The notes under the pieces: generated by a model
The model's database searches: none
Seen by the model: the letters and a program-made list of their open reading frames with translations, nothing else
Told to the model about the DNA's origin: nothing
Program-made: the position numbers and the translations under genes
Part shown: positions 30,775-39,760 of the stretch, piece by piece
Layout of the letters: every line of letters starts with the position of its first letter
How positions within the stretch are numbered: position 1 is the stretch's first letter
From: Prevotella sp. khp7
GTDB lineage: Bacteria; Bacteroidota; Bacteroidia; Bacteroidales; Bacteroidaceae
Direction: 5' to 3'
Length of the DNA: 64,000 nt
Assembly (NCBI RefSeq): GCF_900109055.1
Contig: NZ_FOIV01000001.1
Coordinates: 248,001-312,000, forward strand

Positions 30775-33438
30775 ATGATAAAGAAAACAATCTTCACTGC
30801 AGTTTTAGCAACAATCACTCTGACAGCACTTGGTCAGCAGTGGCCTGAAGTAAGGCCCGAAGCCAAAGCTGGTGCCCGTTGGTGGTGGCTCGGTTCTGCC
30901 GTTGACAAGGAGAACCTGAAGTGGACCATGCAGGAATATGCCAATCATGGCATTGGCGCACTGGAGATCACTCCTATCTATGGTGTACAAGGCAACGACG
31001 CCAATAATATCCCCTACCTCTCTGATCGTTGGATGGAGATGCTACGCGAAGTGCAGAAAAACGGAAAGGAGCTGGGCATCGAGGTTGATATGGCAACAGG
31101 TACAGGATGGCCTTTTGGCGGTCCGTGGGTTCCATTGGAAGAGAGTGCCTGCAAGGCCGTTTTCATTGATACCACCTTTGTAGGTGATGCCGTCGACGGA
31201 CTTGATTTATCCGTACTAGAGAAAGAGGCCAAGTATTGCAGGCTCAACAGAGCAATGGCCTATTGGCAAGGAGAGCCTTACGACGTAACTGAATACGTAA
31301 GAAACGGCAAACTCACCTGGAAACCGGCAGATCTGTTAAAAACCAAAATCAATTCTTCCACAAACAAAACACAGAAGAAAATCCTTAAGCAGAAACTCAA
31401 GGATATGAAGAGCGCCCATTGGCAGGTTATAGCCCTCTACTGCCGCTATGGCGTGATGAATGTGAAACGTGCCGCTCCTGGTGGAATGGGACTAGTAGTT
31501 GACCACTTCGATAAAAAGGCGGTAAGTAACTATCTGCAACATATTGAAGGTGCCTTTGAACACACTCATACACCCTATCCTCATACTTTCTTCAACGATT
31601 CATACGAAGTGGAAGCAGCCACTTGGACGCCCACGCTCTTTGAAGAGTTTGAGAAGCGCAGAGGCTATAAGTTGGAGCATTACCTACGCCAATTACTGAA
31701 TGGTGACACGAAGATCCTGTCCGACTATCGCGAGACGCTTGGCGATCTTTTGTTGGAGAACTTCACACAGCAATGGACGACTTGGGCACACAAGCATGGA
31801 GCCATCACTCGTAATCAGGCTCACGGCTCCCCGGCTAATCTCATAGACTGTTATGCTGCTGTGGATATTCCCGAGATAGAAGGCTTCGGTCTGTCCGAGT
31901 TCGGCATCAAGGGACTACGAAAGGATTCTGGCAAGACACGTAAGAACGACTCCGACTTCTCCATGCTGAAATATGCGCCATCAGCCGCCCATATCTGTGG
32001 CAAGCCCTATACGTCGAGCGAAACATTTACATGGCTGACAGAACATTTCCGTACATCGCTATCACAACTGAAACCCGATATCGATCTGATGTTCTGTGCC
32101 GGCGTCAACCACATGTTCTTTCATGGAACCTGCTATTCCCCTAAAGACGATCCGTGGCCAGGGTGGAAGTTCTATGCCAGCATCGATATGTCGCCAACCA
32201 ACAGCATCTGGCGCGATGCGCCCTACTTCATGCAGTATGTGGAGCGTTGCCAGAGTTTCTTACAGATGGGACAACCGGATAACGATTTCTTAGTCTATCT
32301 GCCCGTTCGCGACATGTGGCAGAAGAATCCTCAGAAACTGCTCATGCAGTTCTCTATTCACGCCATGGGCAAATTGGCTCCAGAGTTCATTCAGAGTATC
32401 CTTGACATAGACCATGCCGGTTTTGACTGCGATTACATCTCGGAAAGATATATCCTGACAACAAACTATAAGGATGGGATGTTAGAAACAGCAACAGGAA
32501 CCCGCTATAAGGCTCTTATCATTCCTGGTAGCGGCAATATGCCTGGAAACGTCAAAGCACACATTGAGGAACTGAAGGCTCAGGGTGCGCATATTATATA
32601 TGGTACACAAACAGCCGACCTGATGAAAGCGGCAAAACCTGAAGCCATTAAGGCTGATTGTGGTCTGAAAGCCATCCGCAGAAAGAACGACACCGGCTAT
32701 CATTATTTCATAGCCAACCTATCGCCCAACGACATCCACGACTGTTTACCGTTGGCCATTAGCTTTAAAGACGCCGCGTGGTTTAACCCGCTTAATGGAG
32801 AAATAACACATGCGCGTATCTCAGGCGACAGCATTGATATCTCTCTCAAAAGCGGAGAATCGATGATTCTGCAAACGTACAACGAGGCAATGCCCTTGAA
32901 TGACAAAAACAATAAGGCAACCGCAGGAAGTATCACTGACAGTATGGTTATAAAAGGTCCATGGACGCTAACCTTTACCGAAGAAGCACCTAAGGTGAAG
33001 AAGACCTTTTCCCTCACAAAGCCTCAGACCTGGGAGACTCTCGATGATGACAGCGTGAAGGTGACCATGGGAACGGGTGTTTATACAACCCGTTTCAAAC
33101 TCACGAAAGCAGAGGCTAATAAACACTGGAAGATAGATCTGGGTGATGTCCGTGAATCGGCTCGCGTCTACATCAATGGCCATTTCATCGGTTGTGCATG
33201 GTCTGTACCATTCATCCTCGACTGTAAGAACACACTGAAAGTTGGCAACAACGAAGTACGGATAGAGGTAACAAATCTGCCAGCAAACCGTATTGCCGAC
33301 TATGACCGCCGAGGCATTAAGTGGCGCAAAATGGAGGAAATAAACGTCGTAGACATCAATTACAAACGTACAACCTATGACTCATGGGAGCCAATGCCAA
33401 GTGGCTTGAACTCTGAAGTACGTCTATTAGAGTATTAA
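30775..33438 (+). CDS. Exported glycoside hydrolase family 106 (alpha-L-rhamnosidase-like)
   Basis: From the ATG at 30775 the protein has 887 residues with a signal peptide (MIKKTIFTAVLATITLTALGQQ). The GH106 catalytic region shows RPEAKAGARWWWLGSAVDKENLKWTMQEYANHGIGALEITPIYGVQG, VDMATGTGWPFGGPWV, then FNDSYEVEAATWTPTLFEEFEKRRGY and ARNQAHGSPANLIDCYAAVDIPEIEGFG-like segments. A C-terminal beta-sandwich (about 720-880: YTTRFKLTKAEANKHWKIDLGDVRESARVYINGHFIGCAWSVPF) resembles the GH2-type sugar-binding domain. An earlier in-frame codon at 30661 lies inside the biotin-carrier gene. The likely substrate is pectic rhamnogalacturonan or another rhamnoside. No SusCD pair or other pectin gene is adjacent. 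Confidence 0.9.
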   Translation: MIKKTIFTAVLATITLTALGQQWPEVRPEAKAGARWWWLGSAVDKENLKWTMQEYANHGIGALEITPIYGVQGNDANNIPYLSDRWMEMLREVQKNGKELGIEVDMATGTGWPFGGPWVPLEESACKAVFIDTTFVGDAVDGLDLSVLEKEAKYCRLNRAMAYWQGEPYDVTEYVRNGKLTWKPADLLKTKINSSTNKTQKKILKQKLKDMKSAHWQVIALYCRYGVMNVKRAAPGGMGLVVDHFDKKAVSNYLQHIEGAFEHTHTPYPHTFFNDSYEVEAATWTPTLFEEFEKRRGYKLEHYLRQLLNGDTKILSDYRETLGDLLLENFTQQWTTWAHKHGAITRNQAHGSPANLIDCYAAVDIPEIEGFGLSEFGIKGLRKDSGKTRKNDSDFSMLKYAPSAAHICGKPYTSSETFTWLTEHFRTSLSQLKPDIDLMFCAGVNHMFFHGTCYSPKDDPWPGWKFYASIDMSPTNSIWRDAPYFMQYVERCQSFLQMGQPDNDFLVYLPVRDMWQKNPQKLLMQFSIHAMGKLAPEFIQSILDIDHAGFDCDYISERYILTTNYKDGMLETATGTRYKALIIPGSGNMPGNVKAHIEELKAQGAHIIYGTQTADLMKAAKPEAIKADCGLKAIRRKNDTGYHYFIANLSPNDIHDCLPLAISFKDAAWFNPLNGEITHARISGDSIDISLKSGESMILQTYNEAMPLNDKNNKATAGSITDSMVIKGPWTLTFTEEAPKVKKTFSLTKPQTWETLDDDSVKVTMGTGVYTTRFKLTKAEANKHWKIDLGDVRESARVYINGHFIGCAWSVPFILDCKNTLKVGNNEVRIEVTNLPANRIADYDRRGIKWRKMEEINVVDINYKRTTYDSWEPMPSGLNSEVRLLEY

Positions 33439-33454
33439 TATAACCCTCGTCATA

Positions 33455-33553
33455 ACAAAACAACTTGTTTTGTACTCGTTTAGACTATCTCTTACATCTG
33501 TTAAGATAGTTTCTTTGAGAACAAAACAAGTTGTTTTGTCTTAATGAAGATAG
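33455..33553. repeat. Nested inverted repeats between the GH106 and ATP-grasp genes
   Basis: ACAAAACAACTTGTTTTGT (33455-33473) and its exact reverse complement (33521-33539) are each near-palindromic on their own. Inside and beside them, AGACTATCT (33482-33490) is complementary to AGATAGT at 33504-33510 and to AGATAGTCT near 33549. The block could fold into alternative hairpins, terminate the convergent genes, or be a binding site for a dimeric protein. Confidence 0.75.
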
Positions 33554-33555
33554 TC

Positions 33556-34605
33556 TTATGCTTTCCGAACCCTTATCCGGTACTTGTCTGCCAATACGAT
33601 CTGCATCACACGAGCATATCCATCAGCAAACAGAGGGACGGAAAGCGCTACATGTCCCATCGTACGACGGAGGTTAATCTCTACACACGGGTGAAGCAGA
33701 AAACCATCCTTTTCATCGGTTGCCACAAGCATCATATCAACCCCAAAAGGCCCCTTATACCGGCCTTTATACATCTCACTTAGCGCGTTCTCTATTTCCA
33801 GTTTAACAGAACCTATCAAATCAATTGATATATAACGGCTTAAGATGTCTCTCTTTTCCGATTCGTCAGCTATAATATTCCCTGTATAAGCGCCGTTCTT
33901 AGTCTGGAAAAGCGACAGACCCAAATATTTGATATTGCCCATTCCATCGCTCTCAAACTCCATTCCAAAGTCTCTTACCTTATTATAATGGGGTTCTACC
34001 ATAACGCATCCCTGTTTATCTATCACGTTACTGATCCAACGTTCCTGATAGTCATTCAGCGAGGCACCAACAAACCGCACGCCACGACCACTACTGCTCC
34101 AAGGGGCTTTCACAACCATACGCGGATAGTCTTTCATATATGAAAGAACATCTTCAACAGACTCAGCCAGATACGAAGTGCCTATAGTTCCTGGTATCGT
34201 CTGCAGTTTCAGAAGAAGCGACATCGCATGTCGGCGATGCGACAACTCCCTGATAGTTTCTATATTCTCTTCCGACGGAACCGCATTCACCCCATAACGC
34301 AACAGGGAGCTGCGGAGTGCCAGATCCCATCCCCAAGGTTCAACCTCACGGATATCGAGTTTAGAAAGCAGGTTCTTATCTACGAAATGACATTGCTTCC
34401 CGCCAACTCTAGCCCTCAGACGAGCATATGTCTTTTTGGCCTGTTCAATATTCTCTACAAGCACAACATCATCTTCGTCTGCCCAGAGTGCAGGCAGACA
34501 ACCTAAATCAGCTCTCAGTTTACGCCCGGCATGAGGCGCAGTGAAGTTGCTAAGATTAGCAGCCAGAGCGAGATCGTGTTCCGGATTAAAAACATGTAAC
34601 TTCAT
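33556..34605 (-). CDS. ATP-grasp-like conserved protein of unknown reaction
   Basis: The 349-residue protein has no signal peptide. Its N-terminus (LHVFNPEHDLALAANLSNFTAPHAGRKLRADLGCLPALW) looks like a conserved Bacteroidetes pre-ATP-grasp domain. ATP-grasp features are a Lys/Gly-rich loop (MVVKAPWSSSGRGVRFV, about residues 160-176) and a late metal-binding segment (GPFGVDMMLV, then HPCVEINLRRTMGHVAL) with the Glu-x-Asn pattern. The family ligates a carboxylate to an amine or thiol through acyl phosphate; the substrate is unknown. It is monocistronic, with its own TAACTTTG box. Confidence 0.75.
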   Translation of the reverse strand: MKLHVFNPEHDLALAANLSNFTAPHAGRKLRADLGCLPALWADEDDVVLVENIEQAKKTYARLRARVGGKQCHFVDKNLLSKLDIREVEPWGWDLALRSSLLRYGVNAVPSEENIETIRELSHRRHAMSLLLKLQTIPGTIGTSYLAESVEDVLSYMKDYPRMVVKAPWSSSGRGVRFVGASLNDYQERWISNVIDKQGCVMVEPHYNKVRDFGMEFESDGMGNIKYLGLSLFQTKNGAYTGNIIADESEKRDILSRYISIDLIGSVKLEIENALSEMYKGRYKGPFGVDMMLVATDEKDGFLLHPCVEINLRRTMGHVALSVPLFADGYARVMQIVLADKYRIRVRKA

Positions 34606-34615
34606 AAATCGGGCA

Positions 34616-34623
34616 CAAAGTTA
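34616..34623 (-). promoter_or_regulatory. Minus-7 box (TAACTTTG) of the ATP-grasp-like gene
   Basis: The minus strand reads TAACTTTG, 10 bases before the ATG, predicting a very short leader. Confidence 0.65.
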
Positions 34624-34739
34624 CCTAAAAATTTGAGTTACAGGCAAGATTATTCGGTTAATTATGATATAAAAAAAGAAAAAATATACATTTTAGTAAG
34701 ATTTTGCTATTTAGACTTTGCAAATTGCAAGAAATGTAT

Positions 34740-34747
34740 TACCTTTG
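34740..34747 (+). promoter_or_regulatory. Minus-7 box (TACCTTTG) of the AAA+ ATPase gene
   Basis: TACCTTTG precedes the ATG at 34775 by 27 bases. Confidence 0.7.
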
Positions 34748-34774
34748 CAGCTGTTTTAAAACAAATCGCTAGGG

Positions 34775-35965
34775 ATGGAAGCATTTTTCAGGACTTACAG
34801 ATACCTCATAGAGCATACGAATGCACCCGTTCGTCGCACCCTTATGGATGAGATCGACTGGAGTGACCGCATGATTGGTATTAAAGGAACACGTGGTGTT
34901 GGAAAGACAACCTTCTTACTGCAATATGCTAAAGAACATTTCGATATAGAAGACAAACAGTGTCTCTATATCAACATGAACAACTTTTATTTTCAAGGAC
35001 ATGGCATTGCTGAGTTTGCAGACAGCTTCTACAAGCGTGGTGGCCGTGTACTACTTATCGACCAGGTATTCAAGCAGCCAAACTGGAGTTCTGAACTCCG
35101 CAAATGCTATGACAACTACCCCAACCTGAAGATTGTCTTTACCGGTAGTAGCGTGATGCGTCTGAAGGATGAGAATCCTGAACTTAACGGTATCGTGAAA
35201 TCATACAACCTGCGTGGTTTCAGTTTCCGCGAGTTCATCAACCTGTTTACTCACAACAATTTCCAGCCCTATACGCTCGACGAGATTATTCACAATCACG
35301 AGCAGATTGCACGTCAGATTCTACCCAAAGTTTCCCCCAACCGCTATTTCCAGGATTATATTCATCATGGTTTCTACCCCTTCTTTCAAGAGCATCGCAA
35401 CTATAGCGAGAATCTTCTGAAGACCATGAACATGATGACCGAGGTAGATATCCTGCTCATTAAACAGATTGAGCTGAAGTATCTGACGAAGATTAAGAAA
35501 CTATTCTACCAGATTGCTGAAGATGGTGCCAGCAAGGCGCCCAACATCAGCAAGTTGGCTCAGGATGTTGAAACAAGTCGCGCCACGGTGATGAACTATA
35601 TTAAATATCTTGCCGACGCGCGCTTGCTGAACATCATATACCCCATTGGTCAGGAATTCCCTAAGAAGCCTGCGAAGATTATGCTTCACAACTCCAACCT
35701 CATGTATGCCATCTATCCCATACAGGTTGACAAGCAGGAAGCAATGGAGACCTTTTTCGTTAACTCAATGTGGAAAGACCATAAAGTGAACACTGGCGCT
35801 CGCGATTGCAGTTTCGTGGTCGACGAGAAGTTGAAGTTCCGCATTCTGGATGCCAAATTCCAAGGAAAGCTGCGCATTTCACCCGACGTCTATTACGTCC
35901 GTTACAACTCGGAAATCGGAAAGGGCAAGCAGATACCACTATGGTTGTTAGGCTTCCTATATTAA
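34775..35965 (+). CDS. AAA+ ATPase with DUF4143-type C-terminus
   Basis: The 396-residue protein has a Walker A motif (GIKGTRGVGKTTFLLQYA, about residues 34-51) and an acidic Walker B-like strand (RVLLIDQV). A sensor-like KIVFTGSSVMRL follows. The middle contains the DUF4143-associated winged-helix region (FYQIAEDGASKAPNISKLAQDVETSRATVMNYIKYLADARLLNIIYPIG) and the C-terminal DUF4143/nuclease-like segment (DCSFVVDEKLKFRILDAKFQGKLRISPDVYYV). These ATPases are common, often multicopy, in Bacteroidetes; some belong to toxin or defence contexts but most have no known job. Alone in its transcript. Confidence 0.88.
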   Translation: MEAFFRTYRYLIEHTNAPVRRTLMDEIDWSDRMIGIKGTRGVGKTTFLLQYAKEHFDIEDKQCLYINMNNFYFQGHGIAEFADSFYKRGGRVLLIDQVFKQPNWSSELRKCYDNYPNLKIVFTGSSVMRLKDENPELNGIVKSYNLRGFSFREFINLFTHNNFQPYTLDEIIHNHEQIARQILPKVSPNRYFQDYIHHGFYPFFQEHRNYSENLLKTMNMMTEVDILLIKQIELKYLTKIKKLFYQIAEDGASKAPNISKLAQDVETSRATVMNYIKYLADARLLNIIYPIGQEFPKKPAKIMLHNSNLMYAIYPIQVDKQEAMETFFVNSMWKDHKVNTGARDCSFVVDEKLKFRILDAKFQGKLRISPDVYYVRYNSEIGKGKQIPLWLLGFLY

Positions 35966-36036
35966 TAATAATGTCTATTAAGTTATAATTAAACAAATAA
36001 AAAGTTAGTAATTCATTTTATCTTATCAGTTACAAA

Positions 36037-39000
36037 ATGGCTAAAGAAAAGAAATTTATCACTTGTGATGGTAATGAGGCTGCTGCTCATGTGAGCTACA
36101 TGTTCTCTGAGGTAGCTGCTATCTACCCCATCACCCCGTCTTCGCCTATGGCGGAGCACGTAGACGAGTGGGCTGCCCGTGGTCGTAAGAACCTCTGGGG
36201 CCAGAACGTCTCTGTACAGGAAATGCAGTCTGAGGCTGGTGCTGCCGGTGCCGTTCACGGTTCTCTGCAGGCTGGTGCTCTTACCACCACCTTCACTGCT
36301 TCACAGGGTCTTCTCCTGATGATTCCTAACATGTATAAGATTGCCGGTGAGCTGATTCCTTGCGTATTCGACGTATCTGCCCGTACGCTGGCTTCTCACT
36401 CACTCTGTATCTTTGGTGACCATCAGGACGTGATGGCATGCCGCCAGACAGGTTTCGCAATGTTCTGCTCTGGTTCTGTACAGGAGGTGATGGACCTTAC
36501 AGCAGTTCCTCATCTTGCCACTCTCGAGACTATGGTTCCATTCGTTAACTTCTTCGATGGTTTCCGTACCTCTCACGAGTATCACAAGATCGAGCTGATG
36601 GATCAGGAGGATATCCGTCCTTTGGTTAAGGAGGAGTTCGTAAAGCGTTTCCGCGATCGTGCTATGAGCCCTGAGCGTCCTATCACTCGTGGTACTGCCG
36701 AGAACCCTGAGACATTCTTCACACACCGTGAGGCTTGTAACCCATACTACGATTCAGTACCCGAAGTAGTTGAAAAGTACCTCGGCGAGATCTCTAAGAT
36801 CACAGGCCGCGAGTATCACCTGTTCTCATACTACGGAGCCGAGGATGCTGACCGCATGATCATCCTCATGGGTTCTGCTACCGACGCAGCTCGCGAGGCT
36901 ATCGACTACCTGAACGCTAACGGTCAGAAGGTTGGTATGATCTCAGTTCACCTGTATCGTCCATTCTCAGTTAAGCACCTGTTGGCTGCTGTTCCTAAGA
37001 CTGTTAAGAAGATTGCCGTTCTGGACCGCACTAAGGAGCCAGGCGCTAACGGCGAGCCTCTGTACCTCGACGTTAAGGATGCATTCTTCGATGTAGAGAA
37101 CCGTCCTGTTATCGTTGGCGGTCGCTACGGTCTTGGTAGCCGCGACACCACACCGGCTCAGATCATCAGCGTATTCAACAACCTCGCTATGCCCGAGCCA
37201 AAGAACCACTTCACTGTTGGTATCGTAGACGATGTTACCTTCACCTCTCTGCCTGAGGTTGAGGAGATTGCTCTCGGTGGCGCTGGCATGTTCCAGGCTA
37301 AGTTCTACGGTCTGGGTGCTGATGGTACCGTTGGTGCTAACAAGAACTCAGTTAAGATCATTGGTGACAACACCGACAAGTACTGCCAGGCTTACTTCTC
37401 TTATGACTCAAAGAAGTCAGGAGGTTTCACCTGCTCTCACCTGCGTTTCGGTGATACGCCTATCCGCTCTACCTACCTGGTAACTACACCTAACTTCGTA
37501 GCTTGCCACGTTCAGGCTTACCTGCACATGTACGACGTTACACGTGGTCTGCAGAAGAACGGTCAGTTCCTGCTGAACACTATCTTCGATGCCGACGAGC
37601 TCGAGAAGTTCATGCCTAACAAGGTAAAGCGTTTCTTCGCACAGAACAACATTACTGTTTATACTATCAACGCTACTAAGATTGCACAGGAGATTGGTCT
37701 GGGTAACCGTACCAACACTATCCTGCAGAGTGCATTCTTCCGTATCACCGGCGTTATCCCCGTTGAGCTCGCTGTTGAGAAGATGAAGGCTGCTGCCCTG
37801 AAGTCTTACGGCGCTAAGGGTCAGGACGTTGTTGATAAGAACTATGCCGCTATCGATCGTGGTGGTGAGTACGTTCAGCTGACCGTTAAGCCTGAGTGGG
37901 CTAACCTGGCTGACGATGCTGAGAAGGTAGACGATGCACCTGCATTCGTTAAGGAGCTGGTTCGTCCTATCAACGCTCAGGCCGGCGACCTGCTGAAGGT
38001 TTCTGACTTCGTTAAGCACAACACCGTTGACGGTTCTTGGGAGGTTGGTACAGCCGCTTACGAGAAGCGCGGTGTAGAGGCTTTCGTTCCTGTATGGAAC
38101 AAGGATAACTGTATCCAGTGTAACCAGTGTGCTTACATCTGTCCTCACGCTGCTATCCGTCCATTCGTTCTCGACGACGAGGAGATCAAGGGCTTCGCAG
38201 CAGCTGCTGACACTCTCGAGATGAAGGCTCCTGCCGCTATGAAGGGCATGCACTTCCGTATCGAGACTTCAGTACTCGACTGTCTGGGTTGCGGTAACTG
38301 TGCTGATATCTGCCCAGGCAATCCTAAGACTGGTAAGGCTCTTACCATGGCTCCATTCAATCCTGATGCTGCCGATATGGTTCAGGAGGCTAAGAACTGG
38401 GAGTACCTGGTTAAGAACGTTAAGTCTAAGCAGAACCTCGTTGACATCAAGAGCAATGTTAAGAACTCACAGTTCGCTCAGCCTCTGTTCGAGTTCTCAG
38501 GCGCTTGCTCTGGTTGCGGTGAGACTCCATACGTTAAGCTGATTTCTCAGCTGTTCGGTGATCGTCAGATGATTGCCAACGCTACTGGTTGTTCTTCAAT
38601 CTACTCAGCTTCTATTCCTTCTACACCTTATACTAAGAACGAGAAGGGTCAGGGTCCTGTATTCAACAACTCTCTGTTCGAGGACTTCTGCGAGTTCGGT
38701 CTGGGTATGGCACTTGGTAACAAGAAGATGAAGGAGCGCGTAGCTAAGTTGCTCGGCGAGATGATCGAGAGCGACAAGACTAGCGCTGAGTATAAGGAAC
38801 TGGCTCAGGAGTGGATTGCCAACAAGGACGATGCTGAGAAGACTAAGGAGATTGCTCCTAAGCTTCGCGAGCAGATCGCTGCTGGTGCTGCCGCTGGTTG
38901 CCCAGTTTGCACTGAGTTGAAGACTTTGGATCACTACCTGGTTAAGCGTTCACAGTGGATCATCGGTGGTGACGGTGCTTCTTACGACATCGGTTACGGC

Positions 39001-39615
39001 GGTCTCGACCATGTGATTGCTTCTGGTGAGGACGTTAATATCCTCGTGCTCGATACTGAGGTTTACTCTAACACCGGTGGTCAGGCTTCTAAGGCTACTC
39101 CTCTTGGTGCTATCGCTCAGTTCGCTGCTCAGGGTAAGCGCATCCGCAAGAAGGATCTGGGTATGATTGCTACCACTTACGGTTATGTATACGTAGCTCA
39201 GATTGCTATGGGCGCCGACCACGCACAGACCCTCAAGGCTATCCGCGAGGCTGAGGCTTGGCACGGACCTTCTATCATCATCGCTTACGCTCCATGTATC
39301 AACCACGGTCTGAAGGCCAAGGGCGGTATGGGTAAGAGCCAGGCCGAGGAGAAGAAGGCTGTTGAGTGCGGTTACTGGCACCTGTGGCGCTACAACCCTG
39401 CTCTGGCTGAGGAAGGCAAGAACCCATTCTCACTCGACTCTAAGGAGCCTAACTGGGAGAACTTCCACGACTTCCTGCTCGGTGAGGTTCGTTACCTGTC
39501 AGTTAAGAAGGCATATCCTAACGAGGCCGAGGAGCTGTTCGCTGAAGCACAGAAGATGGCTCAGCTGCGTTACAAAACCTACATTCGTAAGTCAAAAGAG
39601 GATTGGGCAGAATAA
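36037..39615 (+). CDS. nifJ: Pyruvate:ferredoxin (flavodoxin) oxidoreductase
   Basis: The 1192-residue single-chain enzyme has the usual PFOR domain order. Domain I has YPITPSSPMAEHVDEWA. Domain II is around residues 255-400. The gamma-like domain follows. A ferredoxin-like domain carries two 4Fe-4S motifs (CIQCNQCAYICPHAAI near 688; CLGCGNCADICPGN near 750). The TPP domain has the proximal cluster ligands CSGCGETPY and GGDGASYDIGYGGLDHVIASG ... YSNTGGQASKATP. It converts pyruvate and CoA to acetyl-CoA, CO2 and reduced ferredoxin, the central anaerobic pyruvate step. Codon bias is extreme, so it is highly expressed. No TAnnTTTG box is obvious in the 71-base gap upstream. Confidence 0.97.
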   Translation: MAKEKKFITCDGNEAAAHVSYMFSEVAAIYPITPSSPMAEHVDEWAARGRKNLWGQNVSVQEMQSEAGAAGAVHGSLQAGALTTTFTASQGLLLMIPNMYKIAGELIPCVFDVSARTLASHSLCIFGDHQDVMACRQTGFAMFCSGSVQEVMDLTAVPHLATLETMVPFVNFFDGFRTSHEYHKIELMDQEDIRPLVKEEFVKRFRDRAMSPERPITRGTAENPETFFTHREACNPYYDSVPEVVEKYLGEISKITGREYHLFSYYGAEDADRMIILMGSATDAAREAIDYLNANGQKVGMISVHLYRPFSVKHLLAAVPKTVKKIAVLDRTKEPGANGEPLYLDVKDAFFDVENRPVIVGGRYGLGSRDTTPAQIISVFNNLAMPEPKNHFTVGIVDDVTFTSLPEVEEIALGGAGMFQAKFYGLGADGTVGANKNSVKIIGDNTDKYCQAYFSYDSKKSGGFTCSHLRFGDTPIRSTYLVTTPNFVACHVQAYLHMYDVTRGLQKNGQFLLNTIFDADELEKFMPNKVKRFFAQNNITVYTINATKIAQEIGLGNRTNTILQSAFFRITGVIPVELAVEKMKAAALKSYGAKGQDVVDKNYAAIDRGGEYVQLTVKPEWANLADDAEKVDDAPAFVKELVRPINAQAGDLLKVSDFVKHNTVDGSWEVGTAAYEKRGVEAFVPVWNKDNCIQCNQCAYICPHAAIRPFVLDDEEIKGFAAAADTLEMKAPAAMKGMHFRIETSVLDCLGCGNCADICPGNPKTGKALTMAPFNPDAADMVQEAKNWEYLVKNVKSKQNLVDIKSNVKNSQFAQPLFEFSGACSGCGETPYVKLISQLFGDRQMIANATGCSSIYSASIPSTPYTKNEKGQGPVFNNSLFEDFCEFGLGMALGNKKMKERVAKLLGEMIESDKTSAEYKELAQEWIANKDDAEKTKEIAPKLREQIAAGAAAGCPVCTELKTLDHYLVKRSQWIIGGDGASYDIGYGGLDHVIASGEDVNILVLDTEVYSNTGGQASKATPLGAIAQFAAQGKRIRKKDLGMIATTYGYVYVAQIAMGADHAQTLKAIREAEAWHGPSIIIAYAPCINHGLKAKGGMGKSQAEEKKAVECGYWHLWRYNPALAEEGKNPFSLDSKEPNWENFHDFLLGEVRYLSVKKAYPNEAEELFAEAQKMAQLRYKTYIRKSKEDWAE

Positions 39616-39636
39616 TCTCCTATTCCACTCTATAGT

Positions 39637-39672
39637 AAAGAGGCGAAACATGATGTTTCGCCTCTTTTTTTC
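39637..39672 (+). terminator. Terminator of the pyruvate oxidoreductase gene
   Basis: The perfect stem AAAGAGGCGAAACA / TGTTTCGCCTCTTT with a three-base loop is followed by Ts. Confidence 0.92.
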
Positions 39673-39705
39673 TTTGTTTTGCACATGATATTAAAAAACT
39701 TTTAG

Positions 39706-39713
39706 TAATTTTG
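39706..39713 (+). promoter_or_regulatory. Minus-7 box (TAATTTTG) of the xylanase gene
   Basis: TAATTTTG precedes the ATG at 39761 by 47 bases. Confidence 0.7.
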
Positions 39714-39760
39714 CAGCATCGTAAGAAAATAACTAATGAATTAATCAACTTTAAATTACA

